From Bifidobacterium rousetti (lineage in GTDB: Bacteria; Actinomycetota; Actinomycetes; Actinomycetales; Bifidobacteriaceae), in contig NZ_PEBH01000004.1 of assembly GCF_008698235.1 (NCBI RefSeq), forward strand, positions 62,001 to 126,000: a stretch of DNA of 64,000 nt, written 5' to 3'. Numbering within the stretch: position 1 is the first letter of the stretch; each line of letters begins with the position of its first letter. The notes under the pieces were generated by a model. It worked only from the letters and a program-made list of their open reading frames with translations, did not search any database and had not been told where the DNA came from. Shown here one piece after another: positions 48,143 through 55,977 of the stretch. Position numbers and translations under genes: made by a program.

Positions 48143-49573
48143 TCACATCTCGCCGCGTTCGCGGCGGGCGGCGAGCTCGGCGGCGTTCTTCTTGGAGATC
48201 TCGCCGGACAGCGGGTACATGAAGAGCAGGATGAGGGCGATCAGGCCGTTGCCGATGGCCGGGGCCAGCGTGGCGACCGCGTAGATGTTGTTCAGCGTGT
48301 CGGCGGACTGGGTGATGGCCTGGCCGGAGGTGGCGGTCACGTAGCCGGTGGCGGCGAGCACGACGCCCGGCAGCAGGCCGGAGAGGGCCTGGCCGATCTT
48401 GCGGGCGAACATGTAGCCGGTGTACACGGTGCCGTCCTCACGGGTGTGGGTCTTGACCTGGATGTCGTCGATGATGTCGGTGATGAAGCTCCAGACCATC
48501 AGGCCGAAGACGCCGTTGCCGAAGATCGCGACGATCGAGAAGCCGACGAACACGTACGGGTTGGTGATGTGCAGGAGGAACATCACGACGTAGACCACGG
48601 TGGTGAAGACCAGCAGGATGCCGCAGACAAGCTTCTTGCCGTACTTGTCGCAGATGGCCGGCACGAACGGGGCGACGATCAGGACCGGGATGTTCTGGAA
48701 GGCGAGAATGGCCAGGGCGGTGGTGTTGTTGAAGTAGTCCTTGTACAGGTAGGCGTTCACGGCGCCGGCGAACATCTGGGCGAAGATGAGCAGCAGGGCG
48801 GCGAGCATCAGGGCCACCATGGCGCGGTTGGAGAACATGTACATGAGGGACTTGAACAGCGGGACGTGCTCGTTCTTGCCCTTCTCGACGCGGATGCGCT
48901 CGACGGTGCCGCGCAGGGTGATCTCGTAGCAGATCCACAGCAGGGCGGCGAAGATGATGGCGACCCAGATCAGGACCGGGCCGTTGAGGATCTTCTTGCC
49001 GTTGACGGTGGTGTACATCACGAGCGGCAGGATGAAGGTCACGATGATGCCGCCGGCGGTCGAACCGAAGCCACGGCCCGCGGCCATCTCGTCGCGGTGC
49101 TTGACGTCAGGCGTGGAGACGGAGGCGAAGGAGCCGTACGGGGCGGAGGTGGAGGAGTAGAAGGCGACGCCGAGGATGTAGATCACGGTGATGTACGTGA
49201 TTCGCGCCGGCAGCGCCCAGCTGGAGACGAACGGCAGGAAGGTCAGGATGATGACGGCCATCAGCGGGTAGCGCAGGGTGCGCACGAACCAGTGGTAGCG
49301 GCCGTCCTTGCGCAGCGGGGCGTTGTCGGCCCATACGCCGGTGCCGAAATCGGTGAAGGCGGAGATGAGCTTGCCCGCGAAGATGATCCAGCCGGCGATG
49401 AGCGGGTTGATGCCCAGGGCGTCGGTCATGTAGATCATCGCGTAGTTGGTGACCAGCTGGAAGTAGAAGCCGTTGCCGATGTCGCCCATGGCGTAGGCCA
49501 TAGGCTCGGTCTTCTTGAACGGCGGGTTCTCCACGACCTTCGCGGTCGCGGCATCAGCGGTTGCAGCCGTCAT
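48143..49573 (-). CDS. GPH-family sugar:cation symporter (MFS)
   Basis: 476 residues, 12 membrane helices. The N-terminus YAMGDIGNGFYFQLV and the segment ISAFTDFGTGVWADN match the glycoside-pentoside-hexuronide symporter family (D at helix 2). The DIIDDIQVKTHTREDGTVY loop is the typical GPH segment after helix 8. Start at 49573 after AAAGGAAC. Divergent from GH30 gene 2, with a shared operator-like motif between, so it probably imports the same class of glycoside. Confidence 0.88.
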   Translation of the reverse strand: MTAATADAATAKVVENPPFKKTEPMAYAMGDIGNGFYFQLVTNYAMIYMTDALGINPLIAGWIIFAGKLISAFTDFGTGVWADNAPLRKDGRYHWFVRTLRYPLMAVIILTFLPFVSSWALPARITYITVIYILGVAFYSSTSAPYGSFASVSTPDVKHRDEMAAGRGFGSTAGGIIVTFILPLVMYTTVNGKKILNGPVLIWVAIIFAALLWICYEITLRGTVERIRVEKGKNEHVPLFKSLMYMFSNRAMVALMLAALLLIFAQMFAGAVNAYLYKDYFNNTTALAILAFQNIPVLIVAPFVPAICDKYGKKLVCGILLVFTTVVYVVMFLLHITNPYVFVGFSIVAIFGNGVFGLMVWSFITDIIDDIQVKTHTREDGTVYTGYMFARKIGQALSGLLPGVVLAATGYVTATSGQAITQSADTLNNIYAVATLAPAIGNGLIALILLFMYPLSGEISKKNAAELAARRERGEM

Positions 49574-49698
49574 GATGTTCCTTTCTTGTTCCTTATGCTC
49601 GCGGGGCCGGGCGTGATGCGCTCGCAGGTGCTCCCCGCGCTGTCCGACGGCTTCGGTGCGTCTCGAACTTCCTTGCTCCGTCGAACGTTACGTGCATG

Positions 49699-49781
49699 AC
49701 TATATCACAAATAATCATGCTATGATCGAAACTGATAAAAAAAGACTGAAAAAGTTTTGAAGTGCGTGTCGCGTGTATACT
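49699..49781. promoter_or_regulatory. Divergent promoters and shared GH30 operator motif
   Basis: TGATCGAAACTGATAAAAAA (from 49723) matches the site before GH30 gene 1. On the minus strand a -10 TATAGT (49704-49699) for the symporter has its -35 position under this motif. On the plus strand a -10 TATACT (49776-49781) serves GH30 gene 2, with a weak TTTTGA -35. The leader of GH30 gene 2 is about 100 nt. Confidence 0.6.
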
Positions 49782-49889
49782 GAACACGTACGAACATGCA
49801 GGATGACGCGTTGGCGATGGTTGGCGATGGCGGCCCGGATGGCCGAACCGCGGAATCGCTTGCGCCAGTAGCACGAAGGAGTGGTCAGG

Positions 49890-51440
49890 ATGACCGAGTT
49901 TCTCAATCCGTTTGCGCACGAGCGCTGGACCCGCACGACGGGCGATCTCGCCGACCGTCGCGCCGAAATCAGTACGCCGGTGATCGAAAGTGATCACGGC
50001 GACGCCGTTCCGGTCATCATCGACCCGACCCGCCGCTACCAGATGTGGGAGGGCGTCGGTGCCGCGATCACCGACTCCTCCGCATCCCTGTTCATGAACT
50101 CGATGAGCCCCGAGCAGCGCCACGCCATCCTCGAGGAGATGTTCAGCCCCGAGCAGGGCGGCTTCTCCTCCGTGCGCATCTCCATCGGCTCGTGCGACTT
50201 CTCCAGCCAGAAGTACTACTCCTACGACGACCTGCCCGAAGGCGTCGCCGCCGACGCATCCCTCCAGTACTTCTCCATCGGCGAGGGCGAGCCCGGCGCT
50301 CCGGACGCCACCCGCGACCTCAAGAACGTGATCCCGGTCCTGCAGGAGATCGTCGCGATCAACCCGGCCGTCAAGATCATGGCCTCCCCGTGGTCCGCCC
50401 CGGCGTGGATGAAGACCTCCGGCGTGCTCTCCGGCGCCGGCCGCCTGCGCCTCGGCGAATACGTCGGCAACGGCTACCGCTACCAGGACACCATCGACTA
50501 CGTGTACGCGCAGTACTTCGTCAAGTTCATCGCCGCGTACGCCAAGTACGGCATCCACATCACCTCCGTGACGATGCAGAACGAGCCGAGCAACGGCTGC
50601 CCGTGGCCGATCACCGTGTGGACCCCCGAAGAGCTCGCCAAGTGGGGTTCCGAATACCTGCGCCCGGCCCTCGACCGCACGTTCCCCGACGTCGAGATCT
50701 ACTTCGGCGACGACTCCCTGCGCTTCTACCAGCGCCCGGTGAGCGAGTACATGACCCCGGCCCAGGCGTCCGCCTTCGCCGGCGTCGCCTTCCACACCTA
50801 CTCCGGCCTGCCCGAGTGGGTCCACAACGGCGCCCGCCAGTTCCCGAACTGGAAGGTCGCGATGACCGAACGCCGCTGCATGCTCGACGACACCGTCGAC
50901 GAGGCCAGCCACGTCATGTTCGGCGAGATCGGCACCTGGCTCGTGCGCAACGGCATGGGCCTGATCAACCTGTGGAACATGGCGCTCGACGAGCAGGGCT
51001 TCCCGAGCTACGCCGGCACCTCCGGCCGCCGCGGCGTCATCACCATCGACTCGTCCACCGGCAAGGTCAAGCGCAACCTCGAATACTTCATGCTGCGCAA
51101 CTTCGGCCAGGACGTGAAGGTCGGCTCCCACCGCGTCGCCTCGTCCAACTACACGCGCGACGGACGCCACGGCGGACTCGGCTCCGTCGCCTTCGTCGCC
51201 GACAACGGCGATCTGGCGGCCATCCTCTACAACCCGACCGCCAAGGACATCGAGGTGGCCGTCGAGATCAACGGCGAAGGCGCCCGCTGGCAGAAGGTCA
51301 CCGTCCCGGCCTACGGCACCGTGAGCCTGCACAAGTCCAACGCCGGCGCGTTCAACGCCACCGACGCCCCGGCCGACGACGAGTTCGAGATCACCTATAC
51401 GCCCCACCCCGCCGACGACCACGACGAGACGCTGTTCTGA
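49890..51440 (+). CDS. GH30 glycoside hydrolase, glucosylceramidase-like (copy 2)
   Basis: 516 residues. WEGVGAAITDSSASL (~52), VRISIGSCDFSSQKYYSYDD (~98) and KIMASPWSAPAWMK (~160) follow human glucocerebrosidase closely, including the SCDFS segment. Glu232 in MQNEPSN is the acid/base, Glu327 in AMTERRC the nucleophile. The beta side domain ends the protein. No signal peptide: cytoplasmic. Start at 49890 after GGAGTGGTCAGG. First gene of an operon with the ABC transporter; the lipoprotein gene follows after 64 bp. Confidence 0.9.
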   Translation: MTEFLNPFAHERWTRTTGDLADRRAEISTPVIESDHGDAVPVIIDPTRRYQMWEGVGAAITDSSASLFMNSMSPEQRHAILEEMFSPEQGGFSSVRISIGSCDFSSQKYYSYDDLPEGVAADASLQYFSIGEGEPGAPDATRDLKNVIPVLQEIVAINPAVKIMASPWSAPAWMKTSGVLSGAGRLRLGEYVGNGYRYQDTIDYVYAQYFVKFIAAYAKYGIHITSVTMQNEPSNGCPWPITVWTPEELAKWGSEYLRPALDRTFPDVEIYFGDDSLRFYQRPVSEYMTPAQASAFAGVAFHTYSGLPEWVHNGARQFPNWKVAMTERRCMLDDTVDEASHVMFGEIGTWLVRNGMGLINLWNMALDEQGFPSYAGTSGRRGVITIDSSTGKVKRNLEYFMLRNFGQDVKVGSHRVASSNYTRDGRHGGLGSVAFVADNGDLAAILYNPTAKDIEVAVEINGEGARWQKVTVPAYGTVSLHKSNAGAFNATDAPADDEFEITYTPHPADDHDETLF

Positions 51441-51504
51441 GCTGTCCTGACCCCGCATCACGACAGTTCCGCATCACGGCAGATACTGGAAGGAGAGATT
51501 TGCC

Positions 51505-52881
51505 ATGTTGAGGAAGGAACCGTCGTCGCGGCTGCGGCGTCTCATCGCCGCCGCGACGGCATGTGCGGCGGGCCTCGCGCTCGCCGCATGCGGGTCCGGC
51601 TCGGCCGATGCCGATGGGCGTAATCCCGATGGGAGCGTCACCATCAGCATGGCCGGCTGGACCCTGTCCACGCGCCCGGAGTTCCAGGCGCTGGCGGACG
51701 CATTCGAGAAGACGCATCCGGACGTCCACATCGACGTCAAGGAGTACAGCGCCGACGACTACGACAAGCAGCTGATCGCCGACCTGTCCGCCGGCAAGGC
51801 GCCGGACGTCTTCCCGATGAAGAACCTGAAGATGTACTACACGTACGCTTCGCCGGGCGCGCTCGCCGATCTGAGTGACGTCGCGGCGCAGTACGCCGAC
51901 GACGACAACCTCGCCGTCGCCAAGGACTACGTCATCGACGGGAAGACCTACGCGATGCCGTACCGCGTCGACGCGACCGTCCTGTACTACAACCGGACGA
52001 TGCTTGACGCCGCCGGCGTCGACGCGCCGGACGGCACGTGGACATGGGACGACTACCTGTCCGTGTGCCGCCAGCTCAAGAGGAAGCTGCCCGTGGCCGG
52101 ATACAAGGACGCCTACCCGACCTACCACCACACCTCGTTCCAGTCGATCCCGCAGGCCATCGCGCTCGCCCAGCAGTCCAAGGGCGCCGGCGTCGAAGGC
52201 CAGAACGACCTGTTCTTCTCCGGCGACTACTCGTACCTGAAACCGATGTACAAGCTGTTCCTCGACATGCAGCACGAGGGCCTGACCCTCTCGTACAACA
52301 CCGTCTCCGCCTCGAAGACCACCTACCAGTCGCAGTTCGGCACCGAGAAGGCCGCGCTGCTGCCGATGGGCACATGGTTCATGGGCCCGCTCGCCGACCA
52401 GCAGAGCAGCGGCGAGGCCAACAAGTTCGACTGGGGCGTCGCCGCCCTGCCTCAGCTGAGCGACTCGACGATCGAGCATCCGGTCACCTACGGCGACCCG
52501 ACCGGCTTCGCGGTCTCCGCGAACTCGCCGTCCGCCAAGATGAAGGCCGCCAAGGAGTTCGTCGCCTGGGCCGCGGGGGAGGGGGGCGCCGAAGTCACCG
52601 CCAGGACCGGTTCGGTGCCCGCCTACACCTCGGACAAGGCGCTCGACGCGTTCTTCGCCAAGGACGGCCTGCCCGCCGACGAACAGTCGCGCGAGGTGAT
52701 CCGCAAGTCGGTCATCAAGCAGGAGAACCCGGTCGGCGAGGCCACGCAGGTCATCCAGGACGAGCTCAACATGGCCCAGTCCTCGATCCTGTCCGAAACG
52801 AAGTCCGTCGACGACGCGCTCGCCAAGGCCGAGCACGCGATCGCCAACACCGGCCTGCTCCCGAAGGATCAGGGGAAGTGA
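51505..52881 (+). CDS. ABC sugar transporter, solute-binding lipoprotein
   Basis: 458 residues. A signal peptide ends in the lipobox LALAACGS with lipidated Cys29. The mature part is a family 1 solute-binding protein (VTISMAGWTLSTRPEFQAL ... FEKTHPDV). It captures an oligosaccharide or glycoside outside the membrane. Start after GGAAGGAGAG. Placed between a GH30 gene and two permease genes; the cargo is inferred to be the substrate of the GH30/GH59 enzymes. Confidence 0.93.
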   Translation: MLRKEPSSRLRRLIAAATACAAGLALAACGSGSADADGRNPDGSVTISMAGWTLSTRPEFQALADAFEKTHPDVHIDVKEYSADDYDKQLIADLSAGKAPDVFPMKNLKMYYTYASPGALADLSDVAAQYADDDNLAVAKDYVIDGKTYAMPYRVDATVLYYNRTMLDAAGVDAPDGTWTWDDYLSVCRQLKRKLPVAGYKDAYPTYHHTSFQSIPQAIALAQQSKGAGVEGQNDLFFSGDYSYLKPMYKLFLDMQHEGLTLSYNTVSASKTTYQSQFGTEKAALLPMGTWFMGPLADQQSSGEANKFDWGVAALPQLSDSTIEHPVTYGDPTGFAVSANSPSAKMKAAKEFVAWAAGEGGAEVTARTGSVPAYTSDKALDAFFAKDGLPADEQSREVIRKSVIKQENPVGEATQVIQDELNMAQSSILSETKSVDDALAKAEHAIANTGLLPKDQGK

Positions 52882-52891
52882 GGGTGGAATC

Positions 52892-53863
52892 ATGAACGAG
52901 CATCGCAATCGCACTCGTGAGGTGGCGGATGGCTCCGCGCATGACGTGCGGAACGCACGCGACGTGCGCGACAACTCGAGTCATGTCAACAAGCTGCGCA
53001 ACCGCAACCTGCGCAACGGACTCATCTTCATCGCGCCGAACTTCATCGGCTTCTTCCTGCTGATCCTGATCCCCGTCGTCACGCTGTTCTACACGTCGTT
53101 CACCAAGTGGAGCGCCCTGGGCGACCCGCAGTTCAACGGCGTGTGGAACTGGCGTCGACTCTTCACCGACGAGAACTTCTGGGACGCGCTCGTCAACACG
53201 CTCTACTACGCGGTCGTGCACATCCCGCTCACGCTCGCGCTCGCCTTCGGACTCGCGGTGCTCCTGAACTCGAAGCTCAAGGGCCGCGCGTTCTTCCGCA
53301 CGGTCGCGTTCTTCCCGTACATCACCGCGATCGTCGCCGTGGCGCAGGTGTGGAGCATGATGTTCGACCCGAAGGCCGGCATCATCAACCAGTTCCTCGC
53401 CCTGTTCGTCGGCGCCGACAACGTGCCCGGATGGCTCTCCAGCACCCACTGGGCGATGCCGGCCGTCATCATCGTCGGCACATGGCGCGAGGTCGGCTAC
53501 TTCATGATCCTCCTGCTCGCGGGACTCCAGACCATCCCCGCCGAGCTCTACGAGGCGGCGAAGATGGACGGTGCCAACGCGTGGCAGCGCTTCTGGCACG
53601 TCACCGTGCCGTGCATGCGTCCGACCCTGTTCTTCGTGACCGTGACCCTGACCATCACGTCGCTGAAGATCCTCGACCTGACGCTCGTCATGACCAACGG
53701 CGGCCCCGGCACCTCCACGCTCGTGCTCGCGCAGTACGTGTACCGCGTGGCGTTCGAACGCGCCGACTTCGGCTACGCGTCCACCGTGTCGCTGGCCCTG
53801 TTCTTCATCTGCCTGGCGGTCACGCTCGTGCAGTTCTGGTACAACAACGCGAAGGAGAAGTGA
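52892..53863 (+). CDS. ABC sugar transporter permease, MalF/UgpA type
   Basis: 323 residues, six membrane helices after a ~40-residue charged N-terminus. EAAKMDGANAWQRFWHVTVP (~225-245) is the EAA loop that contacts the ATPase. 10 bp after the lipoprotein gene. Confidence 0.92.
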   Translation: MNEHRNRTREVADGSAHDVRNARDVRDNSSHVNKLRNRNLRNGLIFIAPNFIGFFLLILIPVVTLFYTSFTKWSALGDPQFNGVWNWRRLFTDENFWDALVNTLYYAVVHIPLTLALAFGLAVLLNSKLKGRAFFRTVAFFPYITAIVAVAQVWSMMFDPKAGIINQFLALFVGADNVPGWLSSTHWAMPAVIIVGTWREVGYFMILLLAGLQTIPAELYEAAKMDGANAWQRFWHVTVPCMRPTLFFVTVTLTITSLKILDLTLVMTNGGPGTSTLVLAQYVYRVAFERADFGYASTVSLALFFICLAVTLVQFWYNNAKEK

Positions 53864-53864
53864 G

Positions 53865-54725
53865 ATGGGTTCCGACATCCCGATGAACGACCATCGTCCC
53901 TCCCTCGGCCGCATCGTCGGCATGATCCTCGGCTACGCGGTGATGATCGCCATCAGCGTGTTCGTCGTGCTGCCGTTCGTGTGGATGGTGCTCGCGTCGC
54001 TCAAGAACAACAACGAGATCTACATGGTCCCGGTGCGCTGGCTGCCCGAGACCTGGCACTTCGAGCACTACGCGCAGATCTGGCTCAAGGCCGACATGCT
54101 CGGCTGGCTCGGCAACACCGTGTTCTTCGCGGTCGTCGTCACGTTCCTGCAGGTGTTCACCGGCTCGTTCGCCGCGTACGGCTTCTCGAAGATCAACTTC
54201 CCCGGCCGCAACACCCTGTTCCTCATCTACGTGGCCACGATGGCCGTGCCGTGGCAGGCGTACATGATCCCTCAGTTCAAGATGCTCTCGATCGTGGGCC
54301 TCAACGACACCCGCTGGTCGATCATCCTGCTGCAGGCGTTCGGCGCGTTCGGCGTGTTCATGATGAAGCAGTTCTATGACACGATCCCCGACTCGCTCTC
54401 CGAAGCGGCTCGGCTGGACGGCCTGAGCGAGTTCGGCATCTACCGGCGCATCATCCTGCCGCTGTCCGGCTCGTCGATCGCCGCGCTCGCGATCATCACG
54501 TTCACGAACACCTGGAACGACTACATGGGACCGCTGCTCTACCTGCGCTCGCCCGACCTGTACACGATCCAGCTGGGCCTGAAGACCTTCATCTCCCAGT
54601 ACGACGCCGACTACTCGATGATCATGACCGGCTCGGTGCTCTCCGTGCTGCCGATCCTCGTCGTCTTCCTTATCGGCCAGCGCCAGTTCATCGAAGGCAT
54701 CGCGACGAGCGGCATGAAGGGCTGA
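53865..54725 (+). CDS. ABC sugar transporter permease, MalG type
   Basis: 286 residues, six membrane helices. EAARLDGLSEFGIYRRIILP (~180-200) is the EAA loop. Begins 1 bp after the previous stop, so it is translationally coupled. No ATPase gene in the operon; a shared MsmK-type ATPase elsewhere is expected, as usual in bifidobacteria. Confidence 0.92.
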   Translation: MGSDIPMNDHRPSLGRIVGMILGYAVMIAISVFVVLPFVWMVLASLKNNNEIYMVPVRWLPETWHFEHYAQIWLKADMLGWLGNTVFFAVVVTFLQVFTGSFAAYGFSKINFPGRNTLFLIYVATMAVPWQAYMIPQFKMLSIVGLNDTRWSIILLQAFGAFGVFMMKQFYDTIPDSLSEAARLDGLSEFGIYRRIILPLSGSSIAALAIITFTNTWNDYMGPLLYLRSPDLYTIQLGLKTFISQYDADYSMIMTGSVLSVLPILVVFLIGQRQFIEGIATSGMKG

Positions 54726-54738
54726 ATCATCGTCCGGT

Positions 54739-54945
54739 GTATCTCGCTTATGAGGGGTACATTTGGCTTCTTGCGGACGTCTATCTCGCTTACGAGGGGT
54801 ATATGCCTGAAGTATCTAGGTCCGAAAACGGCATTGGTGCAACGCCATCAAGCCGTTTTCGACTCCGGATACTTCGCATGGGTACCCCTCGTAGGCGAGA
54901 TAGACATCCGCGCAGGTCGGAATGTACCCCTCGTAATGCAGATAC
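54739..54945. repeat. Dispersed repeat family 2, copy 2 (four-box element)
   Basis: The same four-box plan as 29525-29730: TATCTCGCTTATGAGGGGTA, TATCTCGCTTACGAGGGGTA, then two reverse-complement boxes. The centre is again a long stem (AAGTATC/GATACTT around CCGAAAACGGC/GCCGTTTTCG), but its sequence differs from copy 1. Lies between the permease gene and the DUF624 gene and fills most of the gap. Confidence 0.78.
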
Positions 54946-55028
54946 TTGACTGCAGCAAGGTGGAGGCGGCTTTGTGGAGGAACGCATCTGCGGATGTTTG
55001 AACCAATATGCCGCAAGCAAAGGAGCCT

Positions 55029-55856
55029 ATGAAGATGCCGACGCAATCGACACGATCCGAACGCCCGCGTTTCTCGTCCAACACGTTCCTGACGGTGGCG
55101 AACGTGGTGTACCTGCTGCTCGCCATGTCGCTGCTGACGATGCTCGGATGCCTGCCGCTGGTGCTGGCTCTGGTACTCGTGCCGGGTGCCGGGGGCGCTT
55201 ATCCGCTGTTCCTGTTCGCCGGCGCCCTGAGTGCGCCCGGCGTGGCCGCGTCCTTCGCGATGTTCCGCGACCACCCGGTATTCCTCACCTCGTCGCGCAG
55301 GAGTGCGATGGAGGCGCTGGCGAAGGCAACGGGTCTGCCCGACTGGATCGCCGCGCCCTACGTATCGCCCGACGTCTCCGTGGCCGTGTTCCGCCCGTAC
55401 TTCGCCGCGTACCGCCGCGTCGCGCCCCGCGCGCTCGCCGTCGGCCTGACGTTCGGGGCGATCGAGTTCCTCGCGCTCTACGACGCCCAACTGCTCATGC
55501 AGGTTGCCTGGGGCCAGCTGCTCGTCCCCGCGATGGCCGTCGTCGCCGTGATCAGCGTGGAGGCCGAGCTCATCGCCCTGAACCTCGTCGTCGAGTTCCC
55601 GAAGGCGAAGTGGCGTTCGCTGCTGCGCAACGGGTATCTTCTGAGCGTCCGCCGCTTCGTCATGCTCGTCGTCAACGTCGCCTGCCTCGACGTGTACGCA
55701 TGGGGGTTGGTGCATAGCCCGATCCTTGTCGGGGTGCTTGCCACCGGCGTGCTCGCGTTCGTCCTGTGGGCCGGCGTGCGCTGGCAGTCGCGTCCGCTCG
55801 CCCTCGCGATGGCGCGCGAGAGCCGCGACCGCAACCTGATCGCGCTGTACGACTGA
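55029..55856 (+). CDS. DUF624 (YesL-like) membrane protein
   Basis: 275 residues, five or six membrane helices. The N-terminal NTFLTVANVVYLLLAMSLL and the PGAGGAYPLFLFAG segment fit the YesL family, which often accompanies ABC sugar importers; the function is unknown. Two starts are possible: ATG at 55029 (3 bp from AAAGGAG) and ATG at 55035 (9 bp). Separated from the permease gene by a family 2 repeat, so it may be transcribed less. Confidence 0.82.
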   Translation: MKMPTQSTRSERPRFSSNTFLTVANVVYLLLAMSLLTMLGCLPLVLALVLVPGAGGAYPLFLFAGALSAPGVAASFAMFRDHPVFLTSSRRSAMEALAKATGLPDWIAAPYVSPDVSVAVFRPYFAAYRRVAPRALAVGLTFGAIEFLALYDAQLLMQVAWGQLLVPAMAVVAVISVEAELIALNLVVEFPKAKWRSLLRNGYLLSVRRFVMLVVNVACLDVYAWGLVHSPILVGVLATGVLAFVLWAGVRWQSRPLALAMARESRDRNLIALYD

Positions 55857-55922
55857 GGTGCGTGCATCCATATTCCCCGACATATCCCCGACGCGTCGGC
55901 CATGTGAGCACTCATCATCAAT

Positions 55923-55970
55923 TATGATTGATTCTGCACAAAGTTGTCTGTGATCATTGATCAGAAAAGA
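55923..55970 (+). promoter_or_regulatory. Probable promoter/operator of the GH59 gene
   Basis: TATGAT (55923-55928) is a possible -10. TGATCATTGATCA (55951-55963) is a near-palindrome just before the Shine-Dalgarno AAAAGAGAA and only loosely resembles the GH30 motif. Confidence 0.4.
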
Positions 55971-55977
55971 GAACATC